Source of the DNA: Chelydra serpentina
Lineage: Eukaryota; Chordata; Testudines; Chelydridae
Assembly (NCBI GenBank): GCA_037349315.1
Contig: JBAIAC010000027.1
Location: 14,245,501-14,309,500, forward strand
DNA length: 64,000 nucleotides
Reading direction: 5' to 3'
A model generated the notes under the pieces. The model made no database searches, was not told where the DNA came from, and saw only the letters and a program-made list of their open reading frames with translations. The position numbers and the translations under genes were made by a program. Positions 43,735 through 55,075 of this stretch are shown here, piece by piece (position 1 is the stretch's first letter; each line of letters opens with the position of its first letter).

Positions 43735-44275
43735 GACTGTTTTGTAGTTAAGGGACTGAGACTCAGGAAATGGAGGTTCAATTCCAATTTCTGATATGGG
43801 CTTTTTGAGTGACACTGGGCAAGTCTCAGTCTCACTGTAGTTTGGGTCAACGTCTACACGACAAGGAAGGGATGTGATCTCTCCGCTTACATACGGATAC
43901 TTGCACTAGCTCTTAGCGAGCTGGCGTGAATACCAATAGCAGTGTAGCTGTGGTTGCACAGCTAATGGCAGCAGAGGCACAACACTTTTGCTGAGTACTT
44001 ACCCACCCCGTTACTGTGGCTATACTGCTATTTGTACACACACTAGCTCGATGGGAGCTAGCGTGAGTATGTGGACAGAAGCAAGGGAATCATACACCCC
44101 CTATCCAGTAATGTAGATGTTGCTTATAAAATGGGAATGAAATAATGCTGCTTGAAAGCTCGTCCAGGAATGGACTCTTTCTCCTGTGTGTATGTACAGC
44201 ACCCAGCACCAGGTGTCTCTGATCTTGTTTGGGGTTTCTAGGTAGTACTGAAGTTCAAATAATAATAATTGAAAT
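43735..44275 (+). mobile_element. MIR-type SINE split by a GTCTACAC-type element
   Basis: Head and core at 43735-43847 (GAGGTTCAATTCCAATTTC, GACACTGGGCAAGTCTCAGT); tail at 44123-44275 (ATAAAATGGGAATGAAATAA, TGTATGTACAGCACCCAGCA, GGGGTTTCTAGGTAGTACTG, AATAATAATAATTG). The break is inside the CAGTTT...TGTAAAATGGG core. Confidence 0.75.
43848..44122. mobile_element. GTCTACAC-type DNA element nested in a MIR, copy 7
   Basis: Ends CAACGTCTACACGACAAGG and CCAGTAATGTAGATGTTG pair as inverted repeats. Interior arms include AGCTCTTAGCGAGCTGGCGT / CTAGCTCGATGGGAGCTAGC and the near-palindrome AGCAGTGTAGCTGTGG. Relative of 3442-3734. Confidence 0.65.
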
Positions 44276-46516
44276 CATTATATCACTTTCCGGACTGCTA
44301 AGAAAGTACAAGTCTCTCCTCATAAAAGCCTCTTTATAGAATTACATGCTTAGGTGGAATAAGAGGTTTTTGTATGATGCGGGCATAAAGATAATCAAAT
44401 TGGTTTTCATATTAGACCAAAAGTACCTGGCAGAGGATAAAAATATGGAAGACTTTTAGACGTACAATACTATTTCTTTCATCTCATGTCGATACAAAGG
44501 TTTTCAGTCTCAGACCAAAAGTTAGTGTGTGTTTTTTTAAAAATGGATTAAATCTCAGGGAATTCAGATTTCCCCGCCCCCGCCCCCGCAATGTGGACAT
44601 GTTTTCAGAGTCTTAAATGCAAGTTTCTGATAAGATGAACATGAGAACTTCAGCAATCTGCATTGGTTTTGGAGTAACTAAAAGCATACAGAAGCAAACA
44701 GAACATTAAAAGTAAGACTGTCCCTATCTTTAGCTACTTAATTCCTCATATCTTGTTCTGTAGAGGGAAATGTAAAGATAACAGAAATAAATCAACAGTT
44801 TTGAAAGGCTGACACTAAGGCGACATTTCATGCAGATCGTTCCAGCACTGGTTCCTGTTCAGCCAAGATCTAATCTCAGCATCTTCCGATCCTTTTCCAT
44901 AGTTCATTACTTTCTAATCACTTATGGCCCTTATCGAAGAAAGCTCTGAGCCTCTCAGACTGGAACAAATCCATAAATCAAAGACAATAGCTTTTTGCCT
45001 TCTTTAGCAGCCTGTCTTTTCCTTATAATCACACCAATCTGCTGTATTTGAAAGTCAATAAATGTATGTTAAAAAAAAAAAGATGCAAGACTTTAGGGGG
45101 AAAGAGACTTGTCCATTGACTTCTCAAGTCAGTTTGACACACTAAACCTGGCTCGAAGCCAGGAAACTCAGCAATGCCTACTGCAATCTGTTATCTTGCT
45201 TGTCTTAAGCAGAGTTTCTCAGTGTTCTTTTATTGATATGTAGTTTCTTAAACACAGACCAGCAATTGGAAGGAGACAGGGCAACAAAAATTGCACTAAT
45301 CACTTGGATTGCTGGCTATAGTTTCAAGTTTTCCCTGAATATTTTGCAGTGCAAACTAGGAATACGCATTTGCTACCAATTGGTCTTTGAATCAATTTCT
45401 CAGTGGATTTAAAAGCCAACTGTGGTATCCATATCCAGCCTACAGCAGAAATATATCTAGTGACAAAACAAAATTCACTTGCAGTGGAAGCAGAAGTAAT
45501 GTGGTGGCTATCTTAGGATTTCATCTTTCGTGTTAGTGTGTGTGGGGCGGCGGAGAGGCAGGGAAGAGAGGGCATGACTGGAGGAGTTAAAAAGGGACAG
45601 CGATGGAGAGGAAAAGAAAGATTCCTCTTCAAACAACAAGGAAGGCCCATTGAAGAGAAAAAAATCCACAGATTCTGCATATACAAGCTCCTTTCTTGCT
45701 ATAATGATAGTATTTTTAGAATTGATAATAGTCACTCTAATAAAAGCATATAGCTGATTTAAAATAATAAGCATTTTGTTCCACCCTGAACTGATTTCGT
45801 ACTATATACTATACTGGACATATGCATAACTAGAAACAGGGTCAAGTTCTGATTTTATGGGGTTTGACAGATTGCTAAAACAAAATATCCATTTTGGATT
45901 GTATTTACAGAATACAAGCACTAGAAAGCAACAGGAATCCATAAAGATAAAAAAGAATATATTTCTAGAATTTAGATAAATATAGGACATATAATGTAAG
46001 GGTATTTGAATTTCTTAGGCAACACAAAATATACTATACTTCACCTTTGTGTTCCCTTTACCCAGACAACTTATTGGAATTTATTTGTAGCTGTCTAACA
46101 TTTTGATGGTAGTCAGACACAGTTTATCTCTGGGGACATAGCCAAGTTTCTGCAGTGTTACTGATGAGATGAAAACAGAGGAATAAAAGCCAAGCTACTT
46201 CTGAAGATCAGCCTCATTTCAAATTACTTAGATAATTAATAGAGATGGTCCAAAACCCCAGGTAAAAACCTCACAAAAACATCAGTTTAAAAAAAAAAAA
46301 ATTGACCCCGCCCCCCAATTGAAAATCAAAAATGAAAATGTTTTGACCAACTGTGGCAGTAACATTGTCTAACTACTTTCCCATTGTATTTTCAGTCACA
46401 GACGTTATCCACATTCTGAACTAAATAATTGTCTTGTGCTACTATGGTCTGTGTTCCTCCCCAGAGAGGGCAGCATTTCTGTGGTGATAAAGCAGTTTCT
46501 GTATATGTATCGGATA
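44276..46516. other. Anonymous sequence
   Basis: A C-rich run (CCCCGCCCCCGCCCCCGC) at 44572-44589, an A run near 45070 and overlapping frames at 45508-45774 are the only noteworthy features. Confidence 0.35.
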
Positions 46517-46757
46517 TAAATACAGGCTAGAGATTAGCAAATAAACTAGAAGATCAGATGTCTAATTCCTATTAAAATCTAATGGAAATTGTGATTTCAA
46601 ATCCTGCTGGCAGCATTGACAATCTCAGCCTGTCTTCAGAACTGCCTATTAATAGAAGATTTTTTTTTTTAAATGCAATAAAAGGTCCTTCAAACCTGAA
46701 TATCAAAATTTGAATGGATTTTTTTCTACAGAGTTGGGTGAATAATAGAGAAAGTAT
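46517..46757 (-). repeat. Inverted-repeat arm B (partner 43486-43718)
   Basis: GGCTAGAGATTAGCAAATAA, AAGATCAGATGTCTAATTCC, TCAAATCCTGCTGGCAGC, CTTCAAACCTGAATATC, CAGAGTTGGGTGAATAATAG: the reverse complement of arm A with scattered differences and small indels. Confidence 0.7.
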
Positions 46758-47775
46758 TTTGAGATGTCTGGTTACAAGGTGCTATGATGTGCCATAACGT
46801 CTTGTCATCATCAATTAATCTCTCCACCAGCTGATAAATGTAAAACAAGCCCATAGCTGTTGGGAAGGAAGTTACAGGAGCCTCCTTCTACTGGGCTTGA
46901 TGGGTGGTTAAGAGTAGTATTGTATTTTCTCCAATGCCTGGCTACTTGTAGAAGTTCCATCACCCTTTCCCCTAATGATTCAAGCAGAGTAGATACATCA
47001 TAAAATGAACAGAGCTCTCATCGAGTTGATAACTGAAAGTTATGTATATGAATAAGCTCTCCCCTTCTTGAACTGCAGTTAAACATCTGGATTAATGAAA
47101 AAGAAAACAAATATTTGTAAAAATGAACAGCTCAGTTTCTTTCAGCTTCATAAGCACACATTTACCAATGTTATTTCAGGCATAAAAGCAAAAGCTTATC
47201 AGATGCTCGCACAGCAGCTGGGGAAGCATGCCAAGCCCTGTCCTATAGGTCTGCATGTTACACTCTTCTTACGTTGAGGCTGGTTCTCAGGTTCATTTGA
47301 ACAAAATGTTTGCCCATGCTAGCTGTGCAGGAGCAGGAAGGCTACCAAATGCAAGCTCCAGCAGTGATCACCCTTGGTACTGCCCATTGAGACTTAGTGC
47401 CACACTGAGCAGAAATGGGCAAATCCCGTTGCTGTAAATGGGAAATTGGATGGGTGAATCCCTCTGCACCATGTTACTCCGCCATCTCCACACTAGCTCC
47501 TATCCTCAGAAAATGGTGCATATGTATGTATGTGTATGTGCACAGGAGAGAGAAAGGGGAAGGTTAGTCATTAAAAAAAGCAGTTCTGCTAAATAAAGGA
47601 TCTCATTATGTGTGCTATTTTTATTCCTCAATTCTCTGCCTTTCTCTCTCCCCCTTGAGGTTTCTGCTGAAATCTGACAATCAGGGATGAGCTTTACTGT
47701 CAGCTTCCATTAGGTAAATCAACCGGGGGGAGGGGGAGAGGAGGAGAAAGATTGGCCTTGAAGGTGAGCTGATTC
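46758..47775. other. Anonymous sequence
   Basis: Contains a short TATGTATGTATGTGTATGTG tract at about 47520. Frames of 60 codons at 47095-47437 show no known motif. Confidence 0.4.
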
Positions 47776-47811
47776 GGGGGGGGGGGGGGGAGAAAAAAGA
47801 GAGAGAGAGAG
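47776..47811 (+). repeat. G15 run followed by an AG-rich tract
   Basis: Fifteen G (47776-47790) then AGAAAAAAGAGAGAGAGAG. Purine-only tract of the type that can form G-rich or triplex structures; it is also a likely site of sequencing error. Confidence 0.95.
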
Positions 47812-48030
47812 CCCTAAACTGTTTAATTAGTTGATGACAAATGCATTGCCCTCTAAAACGAGTCCTTTCAGAGTGTTTTCTGCCATCCCTCTGTGCCACG
47901 ACTCAGAACACGGATTTGTTAGATCTGCAGAGATAGGGAAGGCTAATAGCAAAAGCCTTCAGTGCTGTGACAAAGCAAATGACCTTCAACGTGTTCACCT
48001 GTCACAGAACTCATTTCTGTGTTCGTAATT
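47812..48030. other. Repeat-free stretch (candidate regulatory DNA)
   Basis: TGTTTAATTAGTTGATGACA, AATGCATTGCC, GGCTAATAGCAAAAGCC and TTCGTAATTGATG occur in a block without any recognisable repeat. The composition is like conserved non-coding elements, but conservation is untested. Confidence 0.2.
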
Positions 48031-48884
48031 GATGTGTAAAAGTGATCTTCATTATCCCAGCTATGGGGAAATTGGCGAGCAAAACAGAACAGATTCCAAG
48101 GAAAGGAATGGGCTTTTTTTACAGGATCTGAATCATCATCATCATCAACAATCTCAACACTTTAAAAAAATTATATACACTTATGAAATTTCTCAGTTTC
48201 ATCCTTTAGAAATTCCTTAATTTCCATTATTCCCGTTGTTATGTATTTCACCAATTAGCAGCTTTCCTACCCCTTATGCTCAAAAAATGGTCATCGCTTC
48301 AAAGCGTAGCCAGTCTTGCAAGCATGACCAAATCTAAAATGCATTGTAACAAATCTACATCTGCATGCATAGAGGTTCCAAAATCAGCTACACTATACAA
48401 ACGCAGCATGGGAAAGAGCAAATAGGACCATCTGTAACAGAAAACACAGGAATGTCCCTCTTTGTCAAAGAGAATTGGCATTAAATATCAGTAGTAATAG
48501 GGCTTATATCATACAGTACCCTTTTTGGAAGCCTTCCACCACCAGAGGACACAACAAATACTGGACAGGGCTGATTTTCTCCAGAAGAGGGCAGTTAGTA
48601 CATTCCAGTTTCCAAAGTAATATCGCAAAGAACCAGTTTGTTCATCCCCAGTTGTAAGATGTATCTGATAATACACGTGCATGTCTTGTTTGACATTAGA
48701 TGTCTGTGAGCCACCATCAGACCAAATCTATTGTAAACAAGTTGTTTGAATGTAATGATGTGCCTTGTAGCGATGGAACAAACATGTGCCTTTGTCCAAA
48801 ACTCAGATCAAACCTCAAATGCACCTTCATGAAGTTCAGTAATAAAGTAACTCTTTGCACCTGCTATCAAAGGGCTTTAGAAAA
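48031..48884. other. Anonymous sequence
   Basis: Holds an ATCATCATCATC tract at about 48133 and only 60-64-codon frames. Confidence 0.4.
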
Positions 48885-49325
48885 AATAATTTAATGAACC
48901 CATACAAATCTCCTTGTGAGACAGGGAAGTATTACTATCCTCATTTTACAGATGGAGAAAATTAGGTACAGAGATATTAACTTAGGACCTAGGATTGGAA
49001 GGGATCTCATGGGTCATTGAGGTCCAGTGCCCTGCTTTTGCAGACAACCTTGTCATACAATTCTTTTCATAAACTTATCAAGATCCATCTTGAAACTACT
49101 ACTCCTACTGGGAGGCTGCTCCAGAGCTTCATTCCCCTTATGATTAGAAGCCTTCTAATTTCCAGTCTAAGTTTATTCATAGTCAGTTTAGACCCAGTTG
49201 TTCTTCCACCAGCATTGTCCTTCAGCTTAAACATTCAGATGTTAAGGGACTTGCCCAAGGTTTTGTAGCAAAGTCAATGAAAGAAGCAGGAAGACAACTC
49301 CCAACACTTTCCATCCTAAGCAATA
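48885..49325 (-). mobile_element. MIR-type SINE split by a CR1 fragment
   Basis: CTCCTTGTGAGACAGGGAAG, CCTCATTTTACAGATGGAGA (to about 48980), then the CR1 piece, then GTTAAGGGACTTGCCCAAGG, CAGGAAGACAACTCCC to about 49325. The two halves join correctly when the middle is removed. Confidence 0.75.
48981..49235 (-). mobile_element. CR1 LINE 3' fragment nested in a MIR
   Basis: GGATTGGAAGGGATCTCATG at the left is the CR1 3' end in reverse, continuing with TCAAGATCCATCTTGAAACT, GGAGGCTGCTCCAGAGCTTC, TCTAATTTCCAGTCTAAG and CCAGCATTGTCCTTCAGC. The 83-codon frame 49017-49268 arises from it. Confidence 0.8.
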
Positions 49326-49569
49326 CCAGTCTCTGCTTTCTCGAAAACAAAGATTAATCCCCTCTCACAGGTGCCAAAATACCCTACAAAAGGTTGTTCT
49401 TAAATTAATTTGCCAGAAACATCAGCAGGAAGTCTTTGTCAGGGTTCCAGGTTTGTTTTGCAGACCCACGAGGTGACAAACATCTGAGCTAATATGTGCA
49501 TCTCTATTCTGATCTACTGAGGGAGACTCGCCCTCATTGTCTTATCAAAGTATCTGCCCTAGATACCAA

Positions 49570-49863
49570 GGGCTGGTCTACACTACCCACCGATTCAGCG
49601 GGTAGCAATTGATCTTTCGGGGATTGATTTTTTGCATCTAGTGTAGATGCGATAAATCGATCCCCAATCACTCTCCTTTTGACTCCGGTAATCCACCCCG
49701 GCGAGAGGCGGAAGCGGAGTCAACGGGGGAGTGGCAGCAGTCGACATTGCGGTGCCCTCACAGCAAGATAAATTGAGCAAGATACGTCGACTTCAGCTAT
49801 GTTATTCACGTAGCTGAAGTTGCGTACCTTACATCGACCTCTGCCCCTAGTGTAGACCTGGCC
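49570..49863. mobile_element. GGCTGGTCTACACTAC-ended DNA element, copy 8
   Basis: Left end GGGCTGGTCTACACTACC and right end CCTAGTGTAGACCTGGCC are inverted repeats with few mismatches. It contains TCGATCCCCAATCA with GGGATTGATTTTTTG, a GC-rich centre and TACGTCGACTTCAGCTA. CpG dinucleotides survive here, so it is probably among the younger insertions. Confidence 0.75.
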
Positions 49864-50331
49864 ATAGACAGTAACAGCAACAGCCAGACTCTGTTAACAG
49901 CTGGCTGATAGAGAGAGTAGCCAAGCCAGTTGCACAGTCCACAGCTAAAAATTAGCAGCTGCAGTTTCATAACCTAATGCTTCAAATCATTGAAAACACT
50001 TTAGACTAAGCAGGAGGCGACTAGGAGTAATTGCCTAAAGCTGCCTCTATAGAGAGAGACAGGCCAAAGTTTGTTAGGTGAATTTGAATAAAGACCCTAT
50101 TCCTCCTCTTCCCCTTCAGTATTTTTTGCTATTCAAATAAAAATATCACAGCAAATTCAAGAGATACCACAGAAGATTCTGCTTGGGTGCATGGTAAGAA
50201 TGAGAACTCAGGACTCACAACCATCATTTATCTAAGAACGTTCCATTTTGCTTTTCTGCCACTCACAGCTCCTTTTTTCATTAGTATTCTAAGTCTTGGG
50301 GTAAAATTGTCCCATCTATAAAAGTGACTTA
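49864..50331. other. Anonymous sequence
   Basis: No element seen between the GTCTACAC-type copy and the hairpin element. Confidence 0.4.
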
Positions 50332-50412
50332 GGCCCAGATTTTCAAAGGCATCAATCTCCCACTGAAATCAATGGGAATTAGGCACCTAAATACCTTTTG
50401 AGAATCTGGCCT
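50332..50412. repeat. GGCCCAGATTTTCAAAGG hairpin MITE
   Basis: Arms GGCCCAGATTTTCAAAGGC and CCTTTTGAGAATCTGGCC enclose CCACTGAAATCAATGGGAAT and TAGGCACCTAAATA. TTA lies before (50329-50331) and TTTA after. A more degraded second unit follows at 50413-50525 (GAGCTTAAATATC, GTGCTTTTGAAAATTTTGG). Confidence 0.7.
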
Positions 50413-50525
50413 TTAGGAGCTTAAATATCATTAATAGTCAATGGAGTTAGGCTCCTAAATACCTGTGTCATTTTTGCAAATGGGATTTAGGGTTCTAATT
50501 CACATAAGTGCTTTTGAAAATTTTG

Positions 50526-52714
50526 GTCCTGGTCTGAAGAAAAAAGTCTCAATAGAACAGAGAATATTTTTTTTAAAAAAATACACATTCCATGAATGCT
50601 GCAAAATGTTTATCTACAGAGATTTGAACATTATGACTATAGATTAGGGAATGGAAAGGTTAAGGAAGATGCTGCTTCATTTTATGGGTCTGGAAACTGC
50701 TGCTCAAAACCTTCAAGAAAGAAAAACTGCAGACTTTTTCTTTCCTGTAGCCACCAGCAAAACTCCCCCACACCAAAAAAAATCTCTCATTTATGTTTAT
50801 ATTACACTGGGTTTCAGTACACAAACTTTCCCCCAGTGTCTTGGGAATATCATGAATTGTAGCACCTTTCAAAATTTAACAGGAGTACATAGTTGGCAAG
50901 GAAAAGGATAAATATCCTCTTCCCATAAATAATTGACCACAGGTGTATGCCCTTATTAATGAGGGGTGGTATGACATGCTTGTCTCAGTAGAGTCTAATT
51001 GTTCAATCAAGTAGGTACAATGGAAGAGTTCAGGTGTTTGAGAATTGCTTCTTATGGAGAGACCTAGCCCTGGAATGGGGAGGGGAATTTGGCTGTGAGA
51101 AGCCTATTGCTTTACATTTACACAACTCAGATGGCAAGAAGACTTTTTTTTAAAAAAGCGCTGACAATAGCCTCTATTCAGTAGATCCATTATAGACAGG
51201 AAGGGAGGTCCCGGTTGTGCAGTCTCATTAAACCACTGAAGCTTTTTACCCCAGAGCAAAGTTTATGGAACAAACCATTTAGCCTAAAATAGGATGCAGA
51301 AAAAAAACTAAATAGCAAACACTGTACTACAAGAGACCCAATATGCTTTTTTTCCACTTCTAGAAGAAGAGAACAATTCTCATGTATAGTTTGTTCCTCT
51401 GACTCTAGAGTAGAGGTGCTCAGACCACTGCAATCAAAGTGTTTTCTTCCCCTTGATTAAGAAGAGAACATTTTTATTATATTTATTTTCACCATTTCCT
51501 TCTTTCCCCATTTTCTGATCTCTTCTAGAGCATATGTTACTATATCACTCAAGTCTGACCTAGTATACAGCACTTGTCACAAAAAGAAAGACTCGCCTCT
51601 TGCCTTTTTATAGCCTCTCCCCAGAAATAGGCAGGTTAATTTATGTTTGGGGGGTGGAGGAAAGAGCTAAGTGCTTAGCCCCACCCTAGAAACCTCCCTA
51701 TATAAATGGAGTTTCAAGGTGCCTTTTTCTCTAAAAAGGGTGGTTACACAAAATTTGTTCCTCCTGCAAAGGGTGGTGTAAATTTCATTATGTTCTACTA
51801 GAGTAATAGACTTTTCTTTTTGTATCTAGGAGAGGGGAAAGGTTTTGTAATATAGTTTATGCTAGTACTCAGCGTCATAAGCAAACTTTAACTAAGAGCT
51901 GTCTTTAGGAATGTATCTCATTGTAGAAGATGATTATATCAATGAGTAGAACTAAGTAGTGCAAAACAGACAATGGTAGAAAGGTCCCTATAACAGCTTT
52001 GCCACACCCCTCCCCCTCATTCAAAAATCATGAGTGGCTTTAAAATCATGAAGTTTTTTAACAAAATAATAAATGTAAGGTTACGTTTATTTTCTTTCAG
52101 GGTGTACTTGCTTCATGTTTTCCAGATTTTCACTAGCATCCATAAGAGTTTAGGAGCTTACTATTTTTGAAAATGAAAGCAGAGATTCTCATTTAATCAA
52201 TTGACTTGTGAGCTATGGATTTAACAACATCAAATATCACAAGAGTAGACAATACTGCAATTGCGATATAATTCATTCATAATTTAAAACTTCCTTCTTG
52301 TTTTTCCAGTTTTGGTGACTCTCATGCTGGGAATGCGAAAGGAATAATATAAAGTAAGAACTAATCTACACTTTGCTCAGAACTGTTCCCCAACCAAACT
52401 TTAGATGCTTTTAAAGTTTGTCTTCTCCTCCATATCATGTGCCCTGGTTTCTGCTGGGGCCAGAAGTGAAAATGCGCAGTTACTGTGAACTGTTCTGTCC
52501 TTGTAGTATGCGTCACACTAGATTTTTGGAGTGCAGCAGCTAAAGATTTGTTTGTTTTCTGAAAGCAAATAAAACTCAGTCCAGATGATATGCAAAGTAT
52601 AAGGCATTGTTTCCATTCTAAACACTGCACAAGTTATCTAGGCAAATGACTGAGGTGTAGTATCCTGATATTCAGTTTTCAAAAATTCAGCTTTACAAAG
52701 AGTAAAGCTTCTTA
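50526..52714. other. Anonymous sequence
   Basis: Overlapping frames of 86 and 88 codons at 50596-50911 and an 89-codon minus frame at 52361-52630 show no known domain. A TTATTTTCTTTCAG acceptor-like site near 52100 has no usable exon behind it. Confidence 0.35.
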
Positions 52715-52995
52715 TTCCTCATTTATTATTCTTTATTGCAGTACCTTTTAAAGACTGCAACTGAGATTGGGGCACCATTGTGCTAGATATTGTACATATA
52801 TCTAATAAAAGGTGCTCGCAGCTCCAGAAATCTTACAATTTAAACAGAGAAAAGATGGGAGAATGGAAGTAGTAGTATCCCTACTTTACTCATGGAGAAC
52901 TGAGTAAGTGATTCGCCCAGAAAATGGATGGTAAAGCCAGGAATTGAATCCAATCCAATGAGTCTCTGTCCAGAGGGTTGACCACAAACCCATCC
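52715..52995 (-). mobile_element. MIR-type SINE, full length
   Basis: Reverse-orientation tail (GGCACCATTGTGCTAGATAT), linker (CAGCTCCAGAAATCTTACAA), core (CTACTTTACTCATGGAGAAC, AGTGATTCGCCCAG) and head (AATCCAATGAGTCTCTGTCC). Confidence 0.75.
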
Positions 52996-54109
52996 TTTCT
53001 CATTTGCTCAGAAATGTGGAAACTTGCTGTGCTGCTAAATCATTCAAAAGACTAAAAGAGCCTGAATTTCAACACTTAACGAGGCAGGTAACCGAATATT
53101 TAGAACATACAAAATAAGTTATATGGTGTTTTCTGTAAGAAAAGCTTATTAAAGTCACTAGGAAAACTGTAGACACTTCTCTATGCTCCAGCCTGCCAGA
53201 ATAGGACACAAGGTTTGGTCAAGTCCTGTCCCCTGTTATCACAGGCAACCTGTGACTAGGGAGGTTAAGAAGAAACAAAGTTTATTTAAAATATAAAGGT
53301 TCCTTCTCTGTGGTATTTGAGTGAGCAGCCATAAGTGCTCACAGATTTGTTTTATTTTATTTTACTGCTGTATATTCTTGTAACATTTCTGGCCTCAGAA
53401 GAAAGCCCCTTATTGTGTCTAATACTGTAGCCCAAAGAGGTTCAGCTAGTTTGGATGAATATCCTTCTTTCAAGTACTTACACAAATGACCTATTTGGAC
53501 CCACAAACACCTGCTCATTCTCTGTCAATGCACTTCATTTCTGACCTCCAATATTCCTTCTATTCTGCTCCGGGTTTGCACCCGAACAAAGAGGGTGGCT
53601 TTTATCTACGCAGAGCCAACCCTAATGCCCCGTTTCTAACAATAGCATCTGCAACAATGTCAATGCTATTTTCAGATGCTGCATGCATAGCAGCAGTTCC
53701 TACGGTGCCTTGGAACATACAAGCTGAATGGGCATCTCAAAGAGACTCAAGCTCCCTAAAGATAAGACCCTAGGAATGACCAGTCCTGGACTGAATGCAG
53801 AGCTTTCATTTCAACAGACGTCACTAGTGGACATTGAAATGGAGAAAAGCTCTGTCGAAGAAAGCAAAACTCCAGCTAGGGAAGTAGAATATTAAGAGAG
53901 AAGGAAGCTAGATGGAGCAGCTCTATAGAGTTGGTTTTCTAAGAGTGTTAGGCTGGTCTCAGGCTCAAATTCACAAAGATTGCAAACTTCCATTGAAATC
54001 AGTGGAAGTTAGGAGTCTAAATACCTTTTTGAATGAGGGCCTCAGTGCCTAATTTCTACTGGGAACATCATAAACCCCCCAAGTGACTTACTGCAATTGG
54101 AGGCCCAGC
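52996..54109. other. Anonymous sequence with a hairpin relic
   Basis: A 95-codon plus frame (53486-53773) is open and AT/GC balanced but unrecognised, with no splice context. 53950-54045 (CAGGCTCAAATTCACAAAG, CCATTGAAATCAGTGGAAGT) is a hairpin-family relic. Confidence 0.35.
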
Positions 54110-54199
54110 CAGGCCAGAGCCATAACGAGGGCGAGGTGAGTGAGGCACTCGCCTCGGGTGCGCATACCTGAGGGGCACAGAAGGGTCCTTCTTCCCTCG
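54110..54199. repeat. GC-rich dispersed repeat fragment
   Basis: CAGGCCAGAGCCATAACGAG, GGCGAGGTGAGTGAGGCACT, CGCCTCGGGTGCGC. CpG-rich, familiar turtle repeat of unknown class, interrupted on the right by the hAT MITE. Confidence 0.45.
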
Positions 54200-54399
54200 C
54201 AGGGGTGGCTCCAGGCATCAGCGCAGCAAGTGCGTGCCTGGGGCAGCAAGCCGCGGGGGGCAGCCTGCCAGTCCCACGGCTTTGGCGGCAATTTGGCGGG
54301 TACGCCGAAGGCGCAGGACCAGCAGATCACCCGCAGAAATGCCACCGAACGCTGCCTGACTGCGTGGTTGGGGCAGCAAAAAGCATAGAGCCATCCCTG
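54200..54399. mobile_element. hAT-type MITE, GC-rich
   Basis: Ends CAGGGGTGGCTCCAGGC and GCATAGAGCCATCCCTG. The flanking octamers TTCCCTCG and TTGCCTTG agree at 6 of 8 positions, consistent with a decayed 8-bp duplication. Same end structure as 4559-4760. High GC causes six overlapping frames here (54088-54525), none real. Confidence 0.75.
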
Positions 54400-54808
54400 T
54401 TGCCTTGGGCATTAAAATCCCTACTTAAGGCTCAGAGCCAGGTGCACACACTATCATTTGACAGCTTTGTTTCCAAAGTAAGCGGGCTGCAGTTTTTTTG
54501 GGTGTCTGTGTTTTTCCTAGAGTGAAACACTTAGCAGAGCTGATGGAAGTACATGTAAGCAGCGTGGCTCTACAGGGATCTTTGTGGTTTCAGCAGACTC
54601 TGGGCCACACTTTTGAATGTGGCTGGCCAAGGGAGATGGGAAGGGGTCACCATATTGCTTGGCCATTAAATCTTCTTTGTCAGCTAATAGAGGCTGCCTC
54701 CCCTTTTTTTTATATCTAGGAAAACCCCATGGCACCTACAGAATCAAGGAACACTTAGTGGCCCATCGTGAGCTCTGGAGATCTATTCAGTACACTAAAC
54801 TGTACGGG

Positions 54809-55075
54809 GGGGGGGCATGTGTATCGTGGCTAGAGCATGGGATTGGGAGTTAAGCGACCAGGGGAGTTCTGTTCCCAGTTCTACCCCTGACCAGCTGGGT
54901 GACCATGGGTGTATATCTGACCTCTCTGTGCCTCCATTTCCTCTCCAAGCCTTGATCTGTCTAGTATACTTAAACTGTGAGCTCCTCTTGGCAGGTCTGT
55001 TCTGTTACATGTTTGTACAGCACCTAGCAACATGGGGCTCCATACTCAGTTGGGGTCTTGAGGTACAATACTAAA
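54809..55075 (+). mobile_element. MIR-type SINE, full length
   Basis: Head (CGTGGCTAGAGCATGGGATT, GGGAGTTCTGTTCCCAGTTC, CAGCTGGGTGACCATGGG), core (ACCTCTCTGTGCCTCCATTT), linker (AACTGTGAGCTCCTCTTGGC) and tail (CATGTTTGTACAGCACCTAG, CTCAGTTGGGGTCTTGAGG). Comparison with 25848-26115 gives the family layout. Confidence 0.85.

Noticed and set aside
54088..54525. CpG-island-like block with several open frames
   Set aside because: Explained by two GC-rich repeats, one a hAT MITE with terminal repeats.
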